A stretch of 38,260 bases of DNA from a virus (IMGVR_UViG_3300046648_000046:1-38260); one strand, 5' to 3'. Shown: positions 22,453 through 29,461, counted from the stretch's first letter. Made by a program: numbers and translations. Notes: generated from the sequence alone by a model not told the origin.

Positions 22453-22811
22453 CAGATCTGACCCTTCGTACGATCGGCGATTTCCAGCAGGTCAGCGGCT
22501 GTGCGCGCTATCAGGAACCTGCGCTGAGTGTCCAGCGAGTTGAACGAGCGGCCATAGATGCGCACGGCCAGCGTTCCCGCTACCTGGTCGAGGCGCGGAA
22601 CGAGCTTCTCAAGCTCCGTGTCAGGCACCAGGGACACATTCCCGTCAGCCTTGCGAATCAGGTAGCGCAGGCGCGCACCAGTGGTCTTGTGAGGGCCGGA
22701 CAGGATCTCAGCGGGCATGGCGTTGCCCCGGTACTTGACCTTTGCGCCAACCTGGTGTTCCGCCATCTGCTCTCTCCTCGGGTCGCGTTCGGGCGTGAAG
22801 ATGAATGTCAT
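22452..22811 (-). CDS. Hypothetical protein, 119 aa
   Basis: A 119-residue protein starting MTFIFTPERDPRREQMAEHQVGAKVKYRGNAMPAE. ATG 22811 is chosen because GGAGGAGAG lies just upstream. The basic central part (KTTGARLRYLIRKADGNVSL) is followed by a helical end (RRFLIARTAADLLEIADRTKGQI). Coupled to the next gene by overlap. Function unknown. Confidence 0.65.
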   Translation of the reverse strand: MTFIFTPERDPRREQMAEHQVGAKVKYRGNAMPAEILSGPHKTTGARLRYLIRKADGNVSLVPDTELEKLVPRLDQVAGTLAVRIYGRSFNSLDTQRRFLIARTAADLLEIADRTKGQI

Positions 22812-22877
22812 AGGGGTCTCTCCTCCCACTGCCTCAGGCCCCGGGCATGCCGCATGGGCACACTCGGGGCGTAGGCA

Positions 22878-23135
22878 CTACCAGGCTTCGTGAGCCTCAG
22901 GGAAGTTGAGCTGATCGGTGCTGACTGCCGCAGGCTCGCGCTCGTCGAAGTAGGTAGACAGGAGCTTGGTCGGAACGCCGGTCAACTCGACCCGGGCAGC
23001 GATGACCTGCGCACCCTTGGGCAGCAGGTGAGCGACAGCCTTACGGGCCAGCGCAGTACCAGCGGCGATGACTAGGGCGTTGTCGAACTCTCCGGGCTGA
23101 ACGGTGTCAACGCGAACAACTTCGTACAGGGCCAC
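22878..23135 (-). CDS. Hypothetical protein, 85 aa
   Basis: An 85-residue protein MALYEVVRVDTVQPGEFDNALVIAAGTALARKAVAHLLP..., starting at GTG 23135 after GAGAGAGG. Short alternating strand and helix pattern, ending EAHEAW. Unknown function, within the replication operon. Confidence 0.6.
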   Translation of the reverse strand: MALYEVVRVDTVQPGEFDNALVIAAGTALARKAVAHLLPKGAQVIAARVELTGVPTKLLSTYFDEREPAAVSTDQLNFPEAHEAW

Positions 23136-23153
23136 AGGTGTTGCCTCTCTCCG

Positions 23154-23321
23154 TCAGGAATACTCGGGGTCGCCGATCGGCTCGTCATCAAGGTTGAAGC
23201 GCACACGGCGTTCATGCTGGACGGCCTTTGCAGCCTCAGGCGGGAAGCGCCACAAGGGGCCCCTGATAGCTTCGTCAGAGGCGCCCTTGAGTGCTACCGC
23301 CCACTCATCTGGGGTGGGCAT
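23154..23321 (-). CDS. Hypothetical protein, 55 aa
   Basis: A 55-residue protein starting MPTPDEWAVALKGASDEAIRG and ending NLDDEPIGDPEYS. It starts 6 bp after the stop of the putative RDF gene, with no strong ribosome site, so it is probably translated by coupling. Unknown function. Confidence 0.55.
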   Translation of the reverse strand: MPTPDEWAVALKGASDEAIRGPLWRFPPEAAKAVQHERRVRFNLDDEPIGDPEYS

Positions 23322-23326
23322 GGGGG

Positions 23327-24052
23327 TTAGCGCTCCTCGCCGATCGCGTCGTTGTAGGAACCGAGCACCGTGATAACCGGCTTGCGGTAACTCACGTCAA
23401 TGCCAGCCTTGTTGGTGTACTGGACGTGCTCCAACTCCAGTCGGCAGAGCGCCTCACCGTCGACCCGGTCAAGGGCGTCCTTGACCTCATGGACAACCTC
23501 AGCGAGAGACCAGGCGGTAGCGATCAGCTTTCCGGCGCCCAGCTCGTAGCCGTGGCCAGCGAGACGGAACGTGACGTTGATCGAGGGGGACGGACCACGC
23601 CGACGCTTGGCAAGGTCCTTGCGCTCAGACATGGTGCGCGGGCAACCGCAAGGCTGGCCCTTGTCCTCCGCAGGCGACAGGAAGAACTCACCGTCACACT
23701 CATGGACCGGACCGCCCGGACCCCACAGGATGAGCTTGTCTTCCACAGCCTTCGAACCGTTGATCACGATCTCGACCGAGTCAGACTCAGTCATGACGTG
23801 AAGGTTCATGTTCTTGGTCGGGTCGTACTCCTCGGGCGTACCACCGAGCAGCTCAGCGATACCGTCCGCCACCGTCGGATCGTCGGTCAGCACACGCCAG
23901 TTGGCGAGACTCACCGGCTCCATACGGCGCGTGTCAGGGTTGCGCACCTGCATGCCAGAGCGGAACTGGAAGGTGGGGCGCTCGTACTCAACCTTGGCGG
24001 TACGCGGCTTGGGCTTGGCGTCAGGGTCGGTGTCGAAGATGCGCAGGGCCAT
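23327..24052 (-). CDS. Putative recombination directionality factor (phiC31 gp3-like)
   Basis: A 241-residue protein starting MALRIFDTDPDAKPKPRTAK. The pattern ANWRVLTDDPTVADGIAELLGGTPEEYD, then a cysteine cluster (HECDGEFF ... GQPCGCP, about residues 117-137) and PSINVTFRLAGHGYELGAGK, recalls the gp3-like actinophage family, whose phiC31 member switches the serine integrase from integration to excision. The pairing with a serine integrase in this genome fits. From memory of the family, not a search. It lies downstream of box F and a large hairpin. Confidence 0.7.
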   Translation of the reverse strand: MALRIFDTDPDAKPKPRTAKVEYERPTFQFRSGMQVRNPDTRRMEPVSLANWRVLTDDPTVADGIAELLGGTPEEYDPTKNMNLHVMTESDSVEIVINGSKAVEDKLILWGPGGPVHECDGEFFLSPAEDKGQPCGCPRTMSERKDLAKRRRGPSPSINVTFRLAGHGYELGAGKLIATAWSLAEVVHEVKDALDRVDGEALCRLELEHVQYTNKAGIDVSYRKPVITVLGSYNDAIGEER

Positions 24053-24105
24053 GGGTTACCGCCGTATCTGTGAAGCGCTCTCGCGCGAGGCTGTGAAGGT
24101 GGAAC

Positions 24106-24179
24106 GGGGAGAGGCGGGGACCCGGTCATGTCCACGTGCGCAGTGCGCATCTGCTGACCGGTCCAGCCGCTCTCTCCCC
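24106..24179 (-). other. Large hairpin before the putative RDF gene
   Basis: GGGGAGAG (24172-24179) pairs with CTCTCCCC (24106-24113), and the inner GCGG/CCGC extends it with one bulge. A smaller TGCGCA repeat lies in the loop. It may delay or control expression of the gene at 24052. Confidence 0.4.
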
Positions 24180-24192
24180 CTTCGAAGTGGTG

Positions 24193-24210
24193 CTAGCGGT
24201 TCGATTACCT
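24193..24210 (-). promoter_or_regulatory. GGTAATCGAACCGCTAG box F (putative phage promoter)
   Basis: Just after the exonuclease stop; 141 bp before the putative RDF start, with the long hairpin between. Confidence 0.6.
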
Positions 24211-24213
24211 GCG

Positions 24214-25044
24214 CTACGCGCGCCGCTGAGTACCCGTGATCAGCGCGTCACCGGTCGACCAAATGGGGTCGCCAAGCACGGTCTTGCTCACCTTGTTGAC
24301 CCACTCGAACGTGCTGCGCAGGTGCAGGAAGTGTGCGAACACTTCCCCCTCGTCGATACGCACGGGCTTGAACGCTGCCTGGTCCTCAGTGATGTGCAGG
24401 ACCACAGCGCCGTCAAAGTCGGGCATGGGCTCACGGTTACCGGCCGGATCGATGATGACCTCAGCGTGTGCGTAGGCAGACATCTGAAGCGCCACGTCCG
24501 GGTAGGTGCTCTTGGACGTCTTCCAGTCCGCCATCACAAGGGCGGTTTCCCCGTGCGGGTCCGGCTTGCCGTTCTCGTCGAGCTTCAGGCGCAGGATGCC
24601 GTCAAACGATCCGGCGTACTGGTGCTCGTCGGACCAGGCCACATCTTCAGCGCGGACAAGCTCAGGCTGTACGCCGTCGAGGAACGCGGAAAAGTTCCGC
24701 TGATACGGGACCATGTCAGGGTGGACACGGCCGACACGCTCACCACGGATCAGCCGCTCGAACAGGTCGTGTGCCTCGCTACCAACACGGGCGCGAGTCT
24801 TGGTGTACCGGTTGGCAGCGCCCTTGAGGTACTGCACGGCGCCGTCTCGGTCACGCTGGGCCATCTGCTCGATGAAATCCAGCGAGTCAACGGCCAGTTC
24901 GGCAACCATCTTCGCCTGCCAGAACGCAAGGAACGGCTTGGGGAGCATGCCCACGACGGACGTAACGCCCGGGTACTTGATATCCGGGAACGCTTCGTTG
25001 AAGTAGAAGCGCGAGCCAGAACGCTGGATAGTGCGGACAGCCAC
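24214..25044 (-). CDS. RecB/Cas4-like PD-(D/E)XK exonuclease
   Basis: A 276-residue nuclease. Motifs: VGSEAHDLFERL (His92), GSFDGIL (Asp148), VMADWKTSK (Asp173, Lys175) and QMSAYAHA (Gln187, Tyr191), the full RecB-family set. No iron-sulphur cysteine cluster as in Cas4 is seen. It likely processes DNA ends for phage recombination or degrades DNA. The start is GTG 25044 after AGAGGGG, which is paired in a hairpin. Confidence 0.85.
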   Translation of the reverse strand: MAVRTIQRSGSRFYFNEAFPDIKYPGVTSVVGMLPKPFLAFWQAKMVAELAVDSLDFIEQMAQRDRDGAVQYLKGAANRYTKTRARVGSEAHDLFERLIRGERVGRVHPDMVPYQRNFSAFLDGVQPELVRAEDVAWSDEHQYAGSFDGILRLKLDENGKPDPHGETALVMADWKTSKSTYPDVALQMSAYAHAEVIIDPAGNREPMPDFDGAVVLHITEDQAAFKPVRIDEGEVFAHFLHLRSTFEWVNKVSKTVLGDPIWSTGDALITGTQRRA

Positions 25045-25051
25045 TGTGTGG

Positions 25052-25078
25052 CCCCTCTCGTAGTCGGTTACAGAGGGG
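25052..25078 (-). promoter_or_regulatory. Hairpin hiding exonuclease ribosome site
   Basis: CCCCTCT (25072-25078) pairs with AGAGGGG (25052-25058), the ribosome site of the GTG at 25044. Confidence 0.45.
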
Positions 25079-25080
25079 TC

Positions 25081-25098
25081 CTAGCGGCTCGATTACCC
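25081..25098 (-). promoter_or_regulatory. GGTAATCGAGCCGCTAG box G (putative phage promoter)
   Basis: One base differs from the main form. It lies 37 bp before the exonuclease start and directly downstream of the second GTGTAGAA element. Confidence 0.65.
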
Positions 25099-25101
25099 GC
25101 C

Positions 25102-25195
25102 GAGTGTAGAAGTGTAGAAACGGGGGTCAGTTCTGGAATCCCTTGGGGACTCCATTGGGAATCTATTTTTTAGGGGGAAAACTACACTTCTACAT
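25102..25195. repeat. Duplicated GTGTAGAA element, copy 2
   Basis: GTGTAGAAGTGTAG at 25104-25117 and the inverse CTACACTTCTACA at 25182-25194 around the 26-bp core (25135-25160) shared exactly with copy 1. It lies between a strong terminator and box G. Confidence 0.6.
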
Positions 25196-25276
25196 TCTTG
25201 CTGGTCAGAGGCTTGTGTGACCTCACCCGCTGTGTAGTTTGAGGCCCGAGCCCACACACGGCCGTCTGCGGGCATG

Positions 25277-25322
25277 AAAAAGCCCCGCCCGACCAGGTCA
25301 CCAGGGACCAGCCGAACGGGGC
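25277..25322 (-). terminator. Strong terminator after 389-aa gene
   Basis: GCCCCG...CGGGGC stem with inner CGGC/GTCGGG pairing, followed by TTTTTC on the minus strand, about 20 bp after the stop at 25343. Confidence 0.88.
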
Positions 25323-25342
25323 GGAGAGGGGCGCGCAGGCCC

Positions 25343-26512
25343 CTAGAACGTGGCGTCAATCATCTTCTTGACCGCCTTGTACAGCTCCTCAAGCTCAGCG
25401 CGGACAGACTCTTTGGTCTCCTCGGTCGCTGCCTCGAAGTCCTCAGGCTTGGCCTTGACTACGTCCCGCTTGAGCTTCTGGACGTACGAGCGGACCCGCA
25501 CATCCGGGGTCTCCTGCTCGGTCTCCTCGGTCTCTTCGTCCGACTCGTTCTCAGACTCGCCACCCTGGGTCAGAGCAGCCTTGGCCTGGTACCGCTCGCG
25601 CTGGATCTCGCCGTGTCCCTTGAGCGCCGTCCCGTACAGGTCAGCGATGTACTGCGACACGCTCACATCCTCGGGCTTGGCCTCAAGAGCCTTGGCGTAG
25701 CGCTGCTGCTCCTCGGGGTCGTTGTCGAGGCTCCGCAGGTACTGCGCCCGGACGTCGCTCCGCTGGTGCTGGACGGCACGCTGAAGCTTCTTGAGCGCCT
25801 CTTCCGTGTCGTAGTTGTGCTCGAACCCCTCCCCTGCCTTGTTGTACAGCGCGCGGGCCGCTTCCTTGGCTGCGTGGCTTGCGCCCAGGATGTCAGGGTT
25901 GCCGTCCTTGTTGGGGATTCGGTGCCACATGTCCAGCATGATGGAGGCAACATCCTTGGCCAGGTCGGACGTCTTCAGGTGCAGTTTCACACCCTCAGCG
26001 ACACGGGCGGCGCCATCGGCAATCAGCTCCGTGACTCCGGCGTACACGCTGTAGTCCTGGGGGTTCACGGCGCTGACCTCACCCTTGGGGGTCGGCGTGG
26101 TCGAGACATCCTCGGGCATGGTGTCGGCAGCAGCCTTGAACGCCGTGCGCTTCTCAGTCTTGACAGCGATGGAGCCCTTACCGCTGAGCGACGAAATCAG
26201 GCTCTCGGTCTCGGTCTCCAGCTCCGTCAGCGCTTCGGCGTCCGTGAGGCTGAGCGCACGCTCAATGTTGGCGTCAACCTGCTCGATGACCTTCTGTCCC
26301 TCGTCCGTGTTCACGTCGTTACGGTCAGTCATGGTCTCTCCCTCGTTCTGGGTGGTCGCCATCAGCTTCAGGCAGTTCTTGCAGGTGACCTTTTCAGACA
26401 CCTTGCGGTAGCCCTCCACAGCGCGGTTACCGCCACAGTCCGGACCGGGCATGAACCCATCGGGCGTGGTCGAGTAGTGGACCTTACCGCCTCGCCCGAG
26501 CTTGATGTTCAT
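25343..26512 (-). CDS. Hypothetical protein with N-terminal zinc-knuckle and acidic helical body
   Basis: A 389-residue protein. The first 55 residues hold PDCGGNRA and VTCKNCLKL, a small zinc-ribbon-like module often seen as a free actinobacterial protein. Then comes a long acidic, helical body with coiled-coil potential and a very acidic stretch (SENESDEETEETEQE). AGGGAGAGACC before an internal ATG at 26332 (MTDRNDVNTDEG) suggests that a shorter form may also be made. It is the first gene of the early block after a consensus promoter and operator. Function unknown. Confidence 0.7.
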   Translation of the reverse strand: MNIKLGRGGKVHYSTTPDGFMPGPDCGGNRAVEGYRKVSEKVTCKNCLKLMATTQNEGETMTDRNDVNTDEGQKVIEQVDANIERALSLTDAEALTELETETESLISSLSGKGSIAVKTEKRTAFKAAADTMPEDVSTTPTPKGEVSAVNPQDYSVYAGVTELIADGAARVAEGVKLHLKTSDLAKDVASIMLDMWHRIPNKDGNPDILGASHAAKEAARALYNKAGEGFEHNYDTEEALKKLQRAVQHQRSDVRAQYLRSLDNDPEEQQRYAKALEAKPEDVSVSQYIADLYGTALKGHGEIQRERYQAKAALTQGGESENESDEETEETEQETPDVRVRSYVQKLKRDVVKAKPEDFEAATEETKESVRAELEELYKAVKKMIDATF

Positions 26513-26547
26513 GTCCGCCCCTTCGCTGTGTCGTCCTTACGAAGTAC

Positions 26548-26577
26548 AGACTAGGTGCCAGCGCGCCCAACTGTCAA
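26548..26577 (-). promoter_or_regulatory. Sigma70-type promoter TTGACA-18-TAGTCT
   Basis: Perfect -35 at 26572-26577, -10 at 26548-26553, spacer 18 bp, about 30 bp of leader before ATG 26512. The best host-type promoter in the genome, so probably an immediate early promoter. Confidence 0.75.
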
Positions 26578-26583
26578 ACCACA

Positions 26584-26597
26584 TACGAAAGTTCGTA
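26584..26597. promoter_or_regulatory. Palindromic operator TACGAA-AG-TTCGTA, site 11
   Basis: Perfect arms, 6 bp upstream of the -35 element, in the same position as at sites 3 and 4. Confidence 0.75.
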
Positions 26598-26609
26598 GGT
26601 GCAGAAACA

Positions 26610-26652
26610 CGAATGGCCCCCAACCCGGCGCAAAGGCGCAGGTCAGGGGCCT
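26610..26652 (-). terminator. Terminator after dNMP kinase
   Basis: GGCCCC (26646-26651 side) pairs with GGGGCC (26615-26620 side), with a GCGCC/GGCGC inner stem, followed by ATTCGTGTTT. Confidence 0.7.
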
Positions 26653-26660
26653 GTTCTGTG

Positions 26661-27218
26661 TTACATGGCGTCAGCTATACGGCGGTGCAGATCGTCGACT
26701 TTCGCCGTGTTGTAGACCGTGACGTCTGCTGCGTAGTCGTTCAGGGCGGTTTCACTGGCGTGCGAGGCAGCAGCACCAGTCATGGGAGACAGGCGGTCAG
26801 GCCGGACGATGCGGACCAGGCGGAAGCCACGGGCGCGCAACATGTCAGCCTCATTGGGGTACCGGACATCGGTCACCACCACGGGCAGGTTCCACGCTTC
26901 AGCCGTGTTCAGCTTCCGGCGCATGATGCCCGCCCAAAAGTCGTCGTCGTACTCGCGTACGGTCTGGCCCGTGGACTGCAACACCCGCCGAACTTCCGGG
27001 TACTTGTCCTTGGCGTACTCCCACCCCACGTCAGCGATCAGCGCGGACAGTCGCACCGTGACGCCGTACCCAGTGGGGATGTACGGATTGAGGCTCAGCG
27101 CCATTTCCTTCAACGGATCGGCGAACGCGAGACGGGTATAGGCATGGGCGCGTACCAGGTGCGCAGCCGCCGTGTCCTTCCCGCTACGTGCCTTGCCGAT
27201 CAGCGCGATGTTACGCAA
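26661..27218 (-). CDS. Deoxynucleoside monophosphate kinase
   Basis: A 185-residue P-loop kinase: IALIGKARSGKDTAAAHL at residues 4-21 and later VVVTDVRYPNEADMLRARG, typical of phage dNMP kinases. It would phosphorylate dNMPs for replication, completing a set with ThyX and dCMP deaminase. The start is TTG 27218; its ribosome site GGGGAGGG is fully paired in a hairpin just after box H. Confidence 0.82.
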   Translation of the reverse strand: MRNIALIGKARSGKDTAAAHLVRAHAYTRLAFADPLKEMALSLNPYIPTGYGVTVRLSALIADVGWEYAKDKYPEVRRVLQSTGQTVREYDDDFWAGIMRRKLNTAEAWNLPVVVTDVRYPNEADMLRARGFRLVRIVRPDRLSPMTGAAASHASETALNDYAADVTVYNTAKVDDLHRRIADAM

Positions 27219-27221
27219 GAT

Positions 27222-27252
27222 CCCTCCCCAAGTTGGGTGTACCTGGGGAGGG
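27222..27252 (-). promoter_or_regulatory. Hairpin hiding kinase ribosome site
   Basis: Perfect 8-bp stem CCCTCCCC (27245-27252) with GGGGAGGG (27222-27229), the latter being the ribosome site of the TTG at 27218. Confidence 0.55.
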
Positions 27253-27253
27253 T

Positions 27254-27272
27254 CTAGCGACTCGATTACCCG
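27254..27272 (-). promoter_or_regulatory. GGTAATCGAGTCGCTAG box H (putative phage promoter)
   Basis: Most divergent copy (two changes). It begins directly after the stop of the holin-like gene and lies 36 bp before the kinase start. Confidence 0.6.
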
Positions 27273-27449
27273 CTACGCGCCCAGGAAGCCACGGAGGACA
27301 GCGAGGATCTCGTCAGATGGGAAGTCCGGCACGAAGCGAGCGACGATCGGAAGCGCCACGACGGCACCCGAGAGGATCTTGCGCCGATGCGCCACAACGA
27401 AGTAGTACGCCTCGCGTAGCTTCGACGAGTCAGCGGAATGGTTGCCCAT
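27273..27449 (-). CDS. Holin-like small membrane protein, 58 aa
   Basis: A 58-residue protein MGNHSADSSKLREAYYFV... with one hydrophobic segment (KILSGAVVALPIVARFV, about residues 24-40). GGAGG eight bases before ATG 27449 decides the start. It follows the endolysin and another membrane protein, so a lysis role is likely. Confidence 0.6.
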   Translation of the reverse strand: MGNHSADSSKLREAYYFVVAHRRKILSGAVVALPIVARFVPDFPSDEILAVLRGFLGA

Positions 27450-27453
27450 AGGG

Positions 27454-27693
27454 TTAGCCTCCAATGGCCTTGGCGATGGTGAGTCCGGCACTGGTTAGCG
27501 CCGTGATGGCTGCGACAGGAACCGTGTACTTCCAGCGTTCAACGCTGCGTAGTCGGTCCTCGTGATCGTCAAGCGTCTTGCCAACCTCATGGTTGGATTG
27601 AACGAGTGAGCGCACGTCATCGCGCAGGCCAACAATCTGGTCGTAAATCTCGCGCGCTGAGATGGTCACTCCTAGCGGGTCTTGCTCTGACAT
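27454..27693 (-). CDS. Holin/XhlA-like membrane protein, 79 aa
   Basis: A 79-residue protein: polar coiled-coil first half (REIYDQIVGLRDDVRSLVQS ... DDHEDRLRSVERWK), then one membrane helix (YTVPVAAITALTSAGLTIAKAI). This layout matches small lysis proteins such as XhlA or DUF2746-type phage proteins. It sits directly after the endolysin. Together with the next gene it probably permeabilises the membrane. Confidence 0.65.
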   Translation of the reverse strand: MSEQDPLGVTISAREIYDQIVGLRDDVRSLVQSNHEVGKTLDDHEDRLRSVERWKYTVPVAAITALTSAGLTIAKAIGG

Positions 27694-27705
27694 GACGACC
27701 CCCCG

Positions 27706-28632
27706 TTACGACACGACTAGGAAGCCATGCCGGTTGCCCAGCTTGGTCAGCGACACGAACCCGGGAATCCCGTCAGCGTCCGCGCCCCTGTATCCAAGCT
27801 TGGTTTGCCACTTGCGGTACGCGGCTATGGTCGTAGTGCCCCAACTCCCGTCGCTGGCATAAGCCTTGGCTAGGTAGCCCTCAGCACGTAGCGCAGCCTC
27901 GACCAGCTTCACGCCGGACGCGTACGTCTGGTGACCCTGCCTAGCTCCGGGGTCAGTCTTCGCAGCCTTGACCAGGTTGGACAGGTCTACCTTGGGCTTG
28001 GGCTTGGGCTTAGCCGCAGGCGCAGGCTTGGGCGCAGGCTTAGCAGGCGCAGGCACGGCCACAGGAGCAGCAGCGAACAGCGCAGCCTTGTTGATGGCGC
28101 CCGGGTCCCAGTGGTCGTTACCGGGAACGTTGCTGTGTCCGTAGTGGCCAGCCTTGTTGGTCCAGATATCGCGGCTACGCTTCGCAGCGCTGTCCCCGTA
28201 CTTGCTCGCGAGCGCACCCATGGGGAAGACGTCCGGCACACCCCACGAACGGATAGCAGCCATGAGCGCGCGGAAGTTCGGGCCCGGCTTCCAGTACCCG
28301 GTAAACGGCGTACCGGCGCGGGCCAGTACCTCAATCTGTATGCAGACCTTGCCCGTACGGTTCGTGCGCGTGGCGCCATCGTTCTTGAGCGCGCGGGCAG
28401 ACTTGTCGAGCGGGCCGAACTGCCCGAGCCTGTCAGTCGTCGGGTCGTACAGGAAGTGAGGCTCAGCGCCAATGGTGCGCAGGTACTTGCCTACGGCGTC
28501 GAACGCAGCGTTACCGGCGCCCGATTCGGTCGTGTGCCAGACCACGCGGGGTGGCTTGCCCGGGGTGTCCATGGCTCCGCCGATGGTGCCTGCCCCGAGA
28601 CGCTCAGCGCCGGAAATCCAAACGGTACCCAA
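27706..28632 (-). CDS. Endolysin: N-acetylmuramoyl-L-alanine amidase with PG-binding domain
   Basis: A 308-residue lysin. Amidase domain with His33 in RVVWHTTESG, and GHYGHSNVPGNDHWDPGAI near 165-180, giving the zinc ligands of the amidase_2 fold. A proline/lysine/alanine-rich linker (about 190-220, PAPAKPAPKPAPAAKPKPKP) leads to a C-terminal peptidoglycan-binding domain (AYRKWQTKLGYRGADADGIPG). It cuts the host wall at the end of the lytic cycle. The start is TTG 28632, set by AGAAGGAG; the longer open frame upstream is not supported. Confidence 0.9.
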   Translation of the reverse strand: MGTVWISGAERLGAGTIGGAMDTPGKPPRVVWHTTESGAGNAAFDAVGKYLRTIGAEPHFLYDPTTDRLGQFGPLDKSARALKNDGATRTNRTGKVCIQIEVLARAGTPFTGYWKPGPNFRALMAAIRSWGVPDVFPMGALASKYGDSAAKRSRDIWTNKAGHYGHSNVPGNDHWDPGAINKAALFAAAPVAVPAPAKPAPKPAPAAKPKPKPKVDLSNLVKAAKTDPGARQGHQTYASGVKLVEAALRAEGYLAKAYASDGSWGTTTIAAYRKWQTKLGYRGADADGIPGFVSLTKLGNRHGFLVVS

Positions 28633-28690
28633 GTGCTTTGCTCCTTCTGTGAAAGGCGGGCAGGGCAGCGCGAAGCATGCCCCACCCACC

Positions 28691-28704
28691 TACGAATTTT
28701 CGTA
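28691..28704. promoter_or_regulatory. Palindromic operator TACGAA-TT-TTCGTA, site 12
   Basis: Perfect arms directly after the stop of the last tail gene and 59 bp before the endolysin start. Confidence 0.7.
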
Positions 28705-28708
28705 CGTG

Positions 28709-28966
28709 CTAGACGAGCTGACGGGTCGACGTCGTAGCCTGCGAGATGACCACGTTGAACCAACCGTTGGTCACCAGGTAGGTGCGCAGCGAGTCAACCC
28801 ACTCGTCAAACTCGGCAGCAGTCGGCGCGGTGTCAGACGTCAAGGTCCACTTGACCTCGAAGTTGATCAGAATCGGAATGCCGCTCAGCATGTTCCGCGC
28901 TGCGGATACAACCACGGGGCGGATCACAAAGTCTGGCGTCGTCGGCGTAGTCCACTGGCTAGCCAT
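28709..28966 (-). CDS. Hypothetical tail-region protein, 85 aa
   Basis: An 85-residue protein MASQWTTPTTPDFVIRPVVVSAARNMLSG..., beta-rich first half and a helix (EFDEWVDSLRTYLVTNGW). Last gene of the tail block, 3 bp after the 163-residue tail gene. Unknown; perhaps a tail-tip accessory protein. Confidence 0.6.
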   Translation of the reverse strand: MASQWTTPTTPDFVIRPVVVSAARNMLSGIPILINFEVKWTLTSDTAPTAAEFDEWVDSLRTYLVTNGWFNVVISQATTSTRQLV

Positions 28967-28969
28967 CAG

Positions 28970-29461
28970 TTATCCAATCTCGTAAAGGGCGTTGCCCCGG
29001 ATCGCGTTACCGCTGGCCCATGCCCACGGCGCCGAAGCGTCCACGATGCCGGTAGCAGTAATGGCGGTACCGTCCACACGGCCAGTGTCGATTTCCAGCT
29101 CAAACGCACCAGTCGTAGTGAGGCGCATACGGGCACCCGCGCGGATCGGGTTGGACTGTAGAAGCTCCGCCCGTCCGATGCTGGTGATCAGACCAGCGGC
29201 AGGGACAGGCAGACCGAATCGCCAGTTGTTCGTAGCACCTGACGGGAAGGTGGTGGTAGAGCCGAAGATGACCTCAAACGCGAGCGTGCACGTGTTGCCG
29301 AAGATGGCGTACGAGCAGTTGAACGAACCGTTTCCGATCGCTGGGGTGTTGAGTCCATCGGACGTGGTCCACGTTGGGGTGTACGCCTGCCATGTCGGCG
29401 TGATGCCGTTCAGTCGACCAGCCGTAATGGTCTGGCCTGCGTACCAGGGAGTGAAACTCAT
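28970..29461 (-). CDS. Minor tail protein
   Basis: A 163-residue protein MSFTPWYAGQTITAGRLNGITPTWQAYTPTWTTSDG..., ending with AIRGNALYEIG. The motif W-AYTPTWT, GNGSFNCSYAIFGNTCTLAFEV and the beta-rich, threonine/glycine-rich sequence are typical of small actinophage tail-fibre or tail-tip proteins. It follows the giant tail protein by 8 bp. Likely a virion surface protein. Confidence 0.7.
   Translation of the reverse strand: MSFTPWYAGQTITAGRLNGITPTWQAYTPTWTTSDGLNTPAIGNGSFNCSYAIFGNTCTLAFEVIFGSTTTFPSGATNNWRFGLPVPAAGLITSIGRAELLQSNPIRAGARMRLTTTGAFELEIDTGRVDGTAITATGIVDASAPWAWASGNAIRGNALYEIG

Noticed and set aside
25093-25155. Short peptide MESPRDS... and its match at 7848-7946
   Set aside because: The frames are shared because the DNA core is duplicated. 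Neither has a ribosome site, and the variable part shows no sign of codon-level conservation.
7852-27272. GGTTCGATTACC boxes as tRNA T-arm fragments
   Set aside because: The plus-strand reading resembles a T-loop, but all eight copies are nearly identical, lack pairing partners for a tRNA body and have a fixed relation to downstream genes.
28633-28689. Longer endolysin start at 28689
   Set aside because: TTG 28632 has a strong ribosome site at the right distance, and the extra residues do not resemble the amidase N-terminus.
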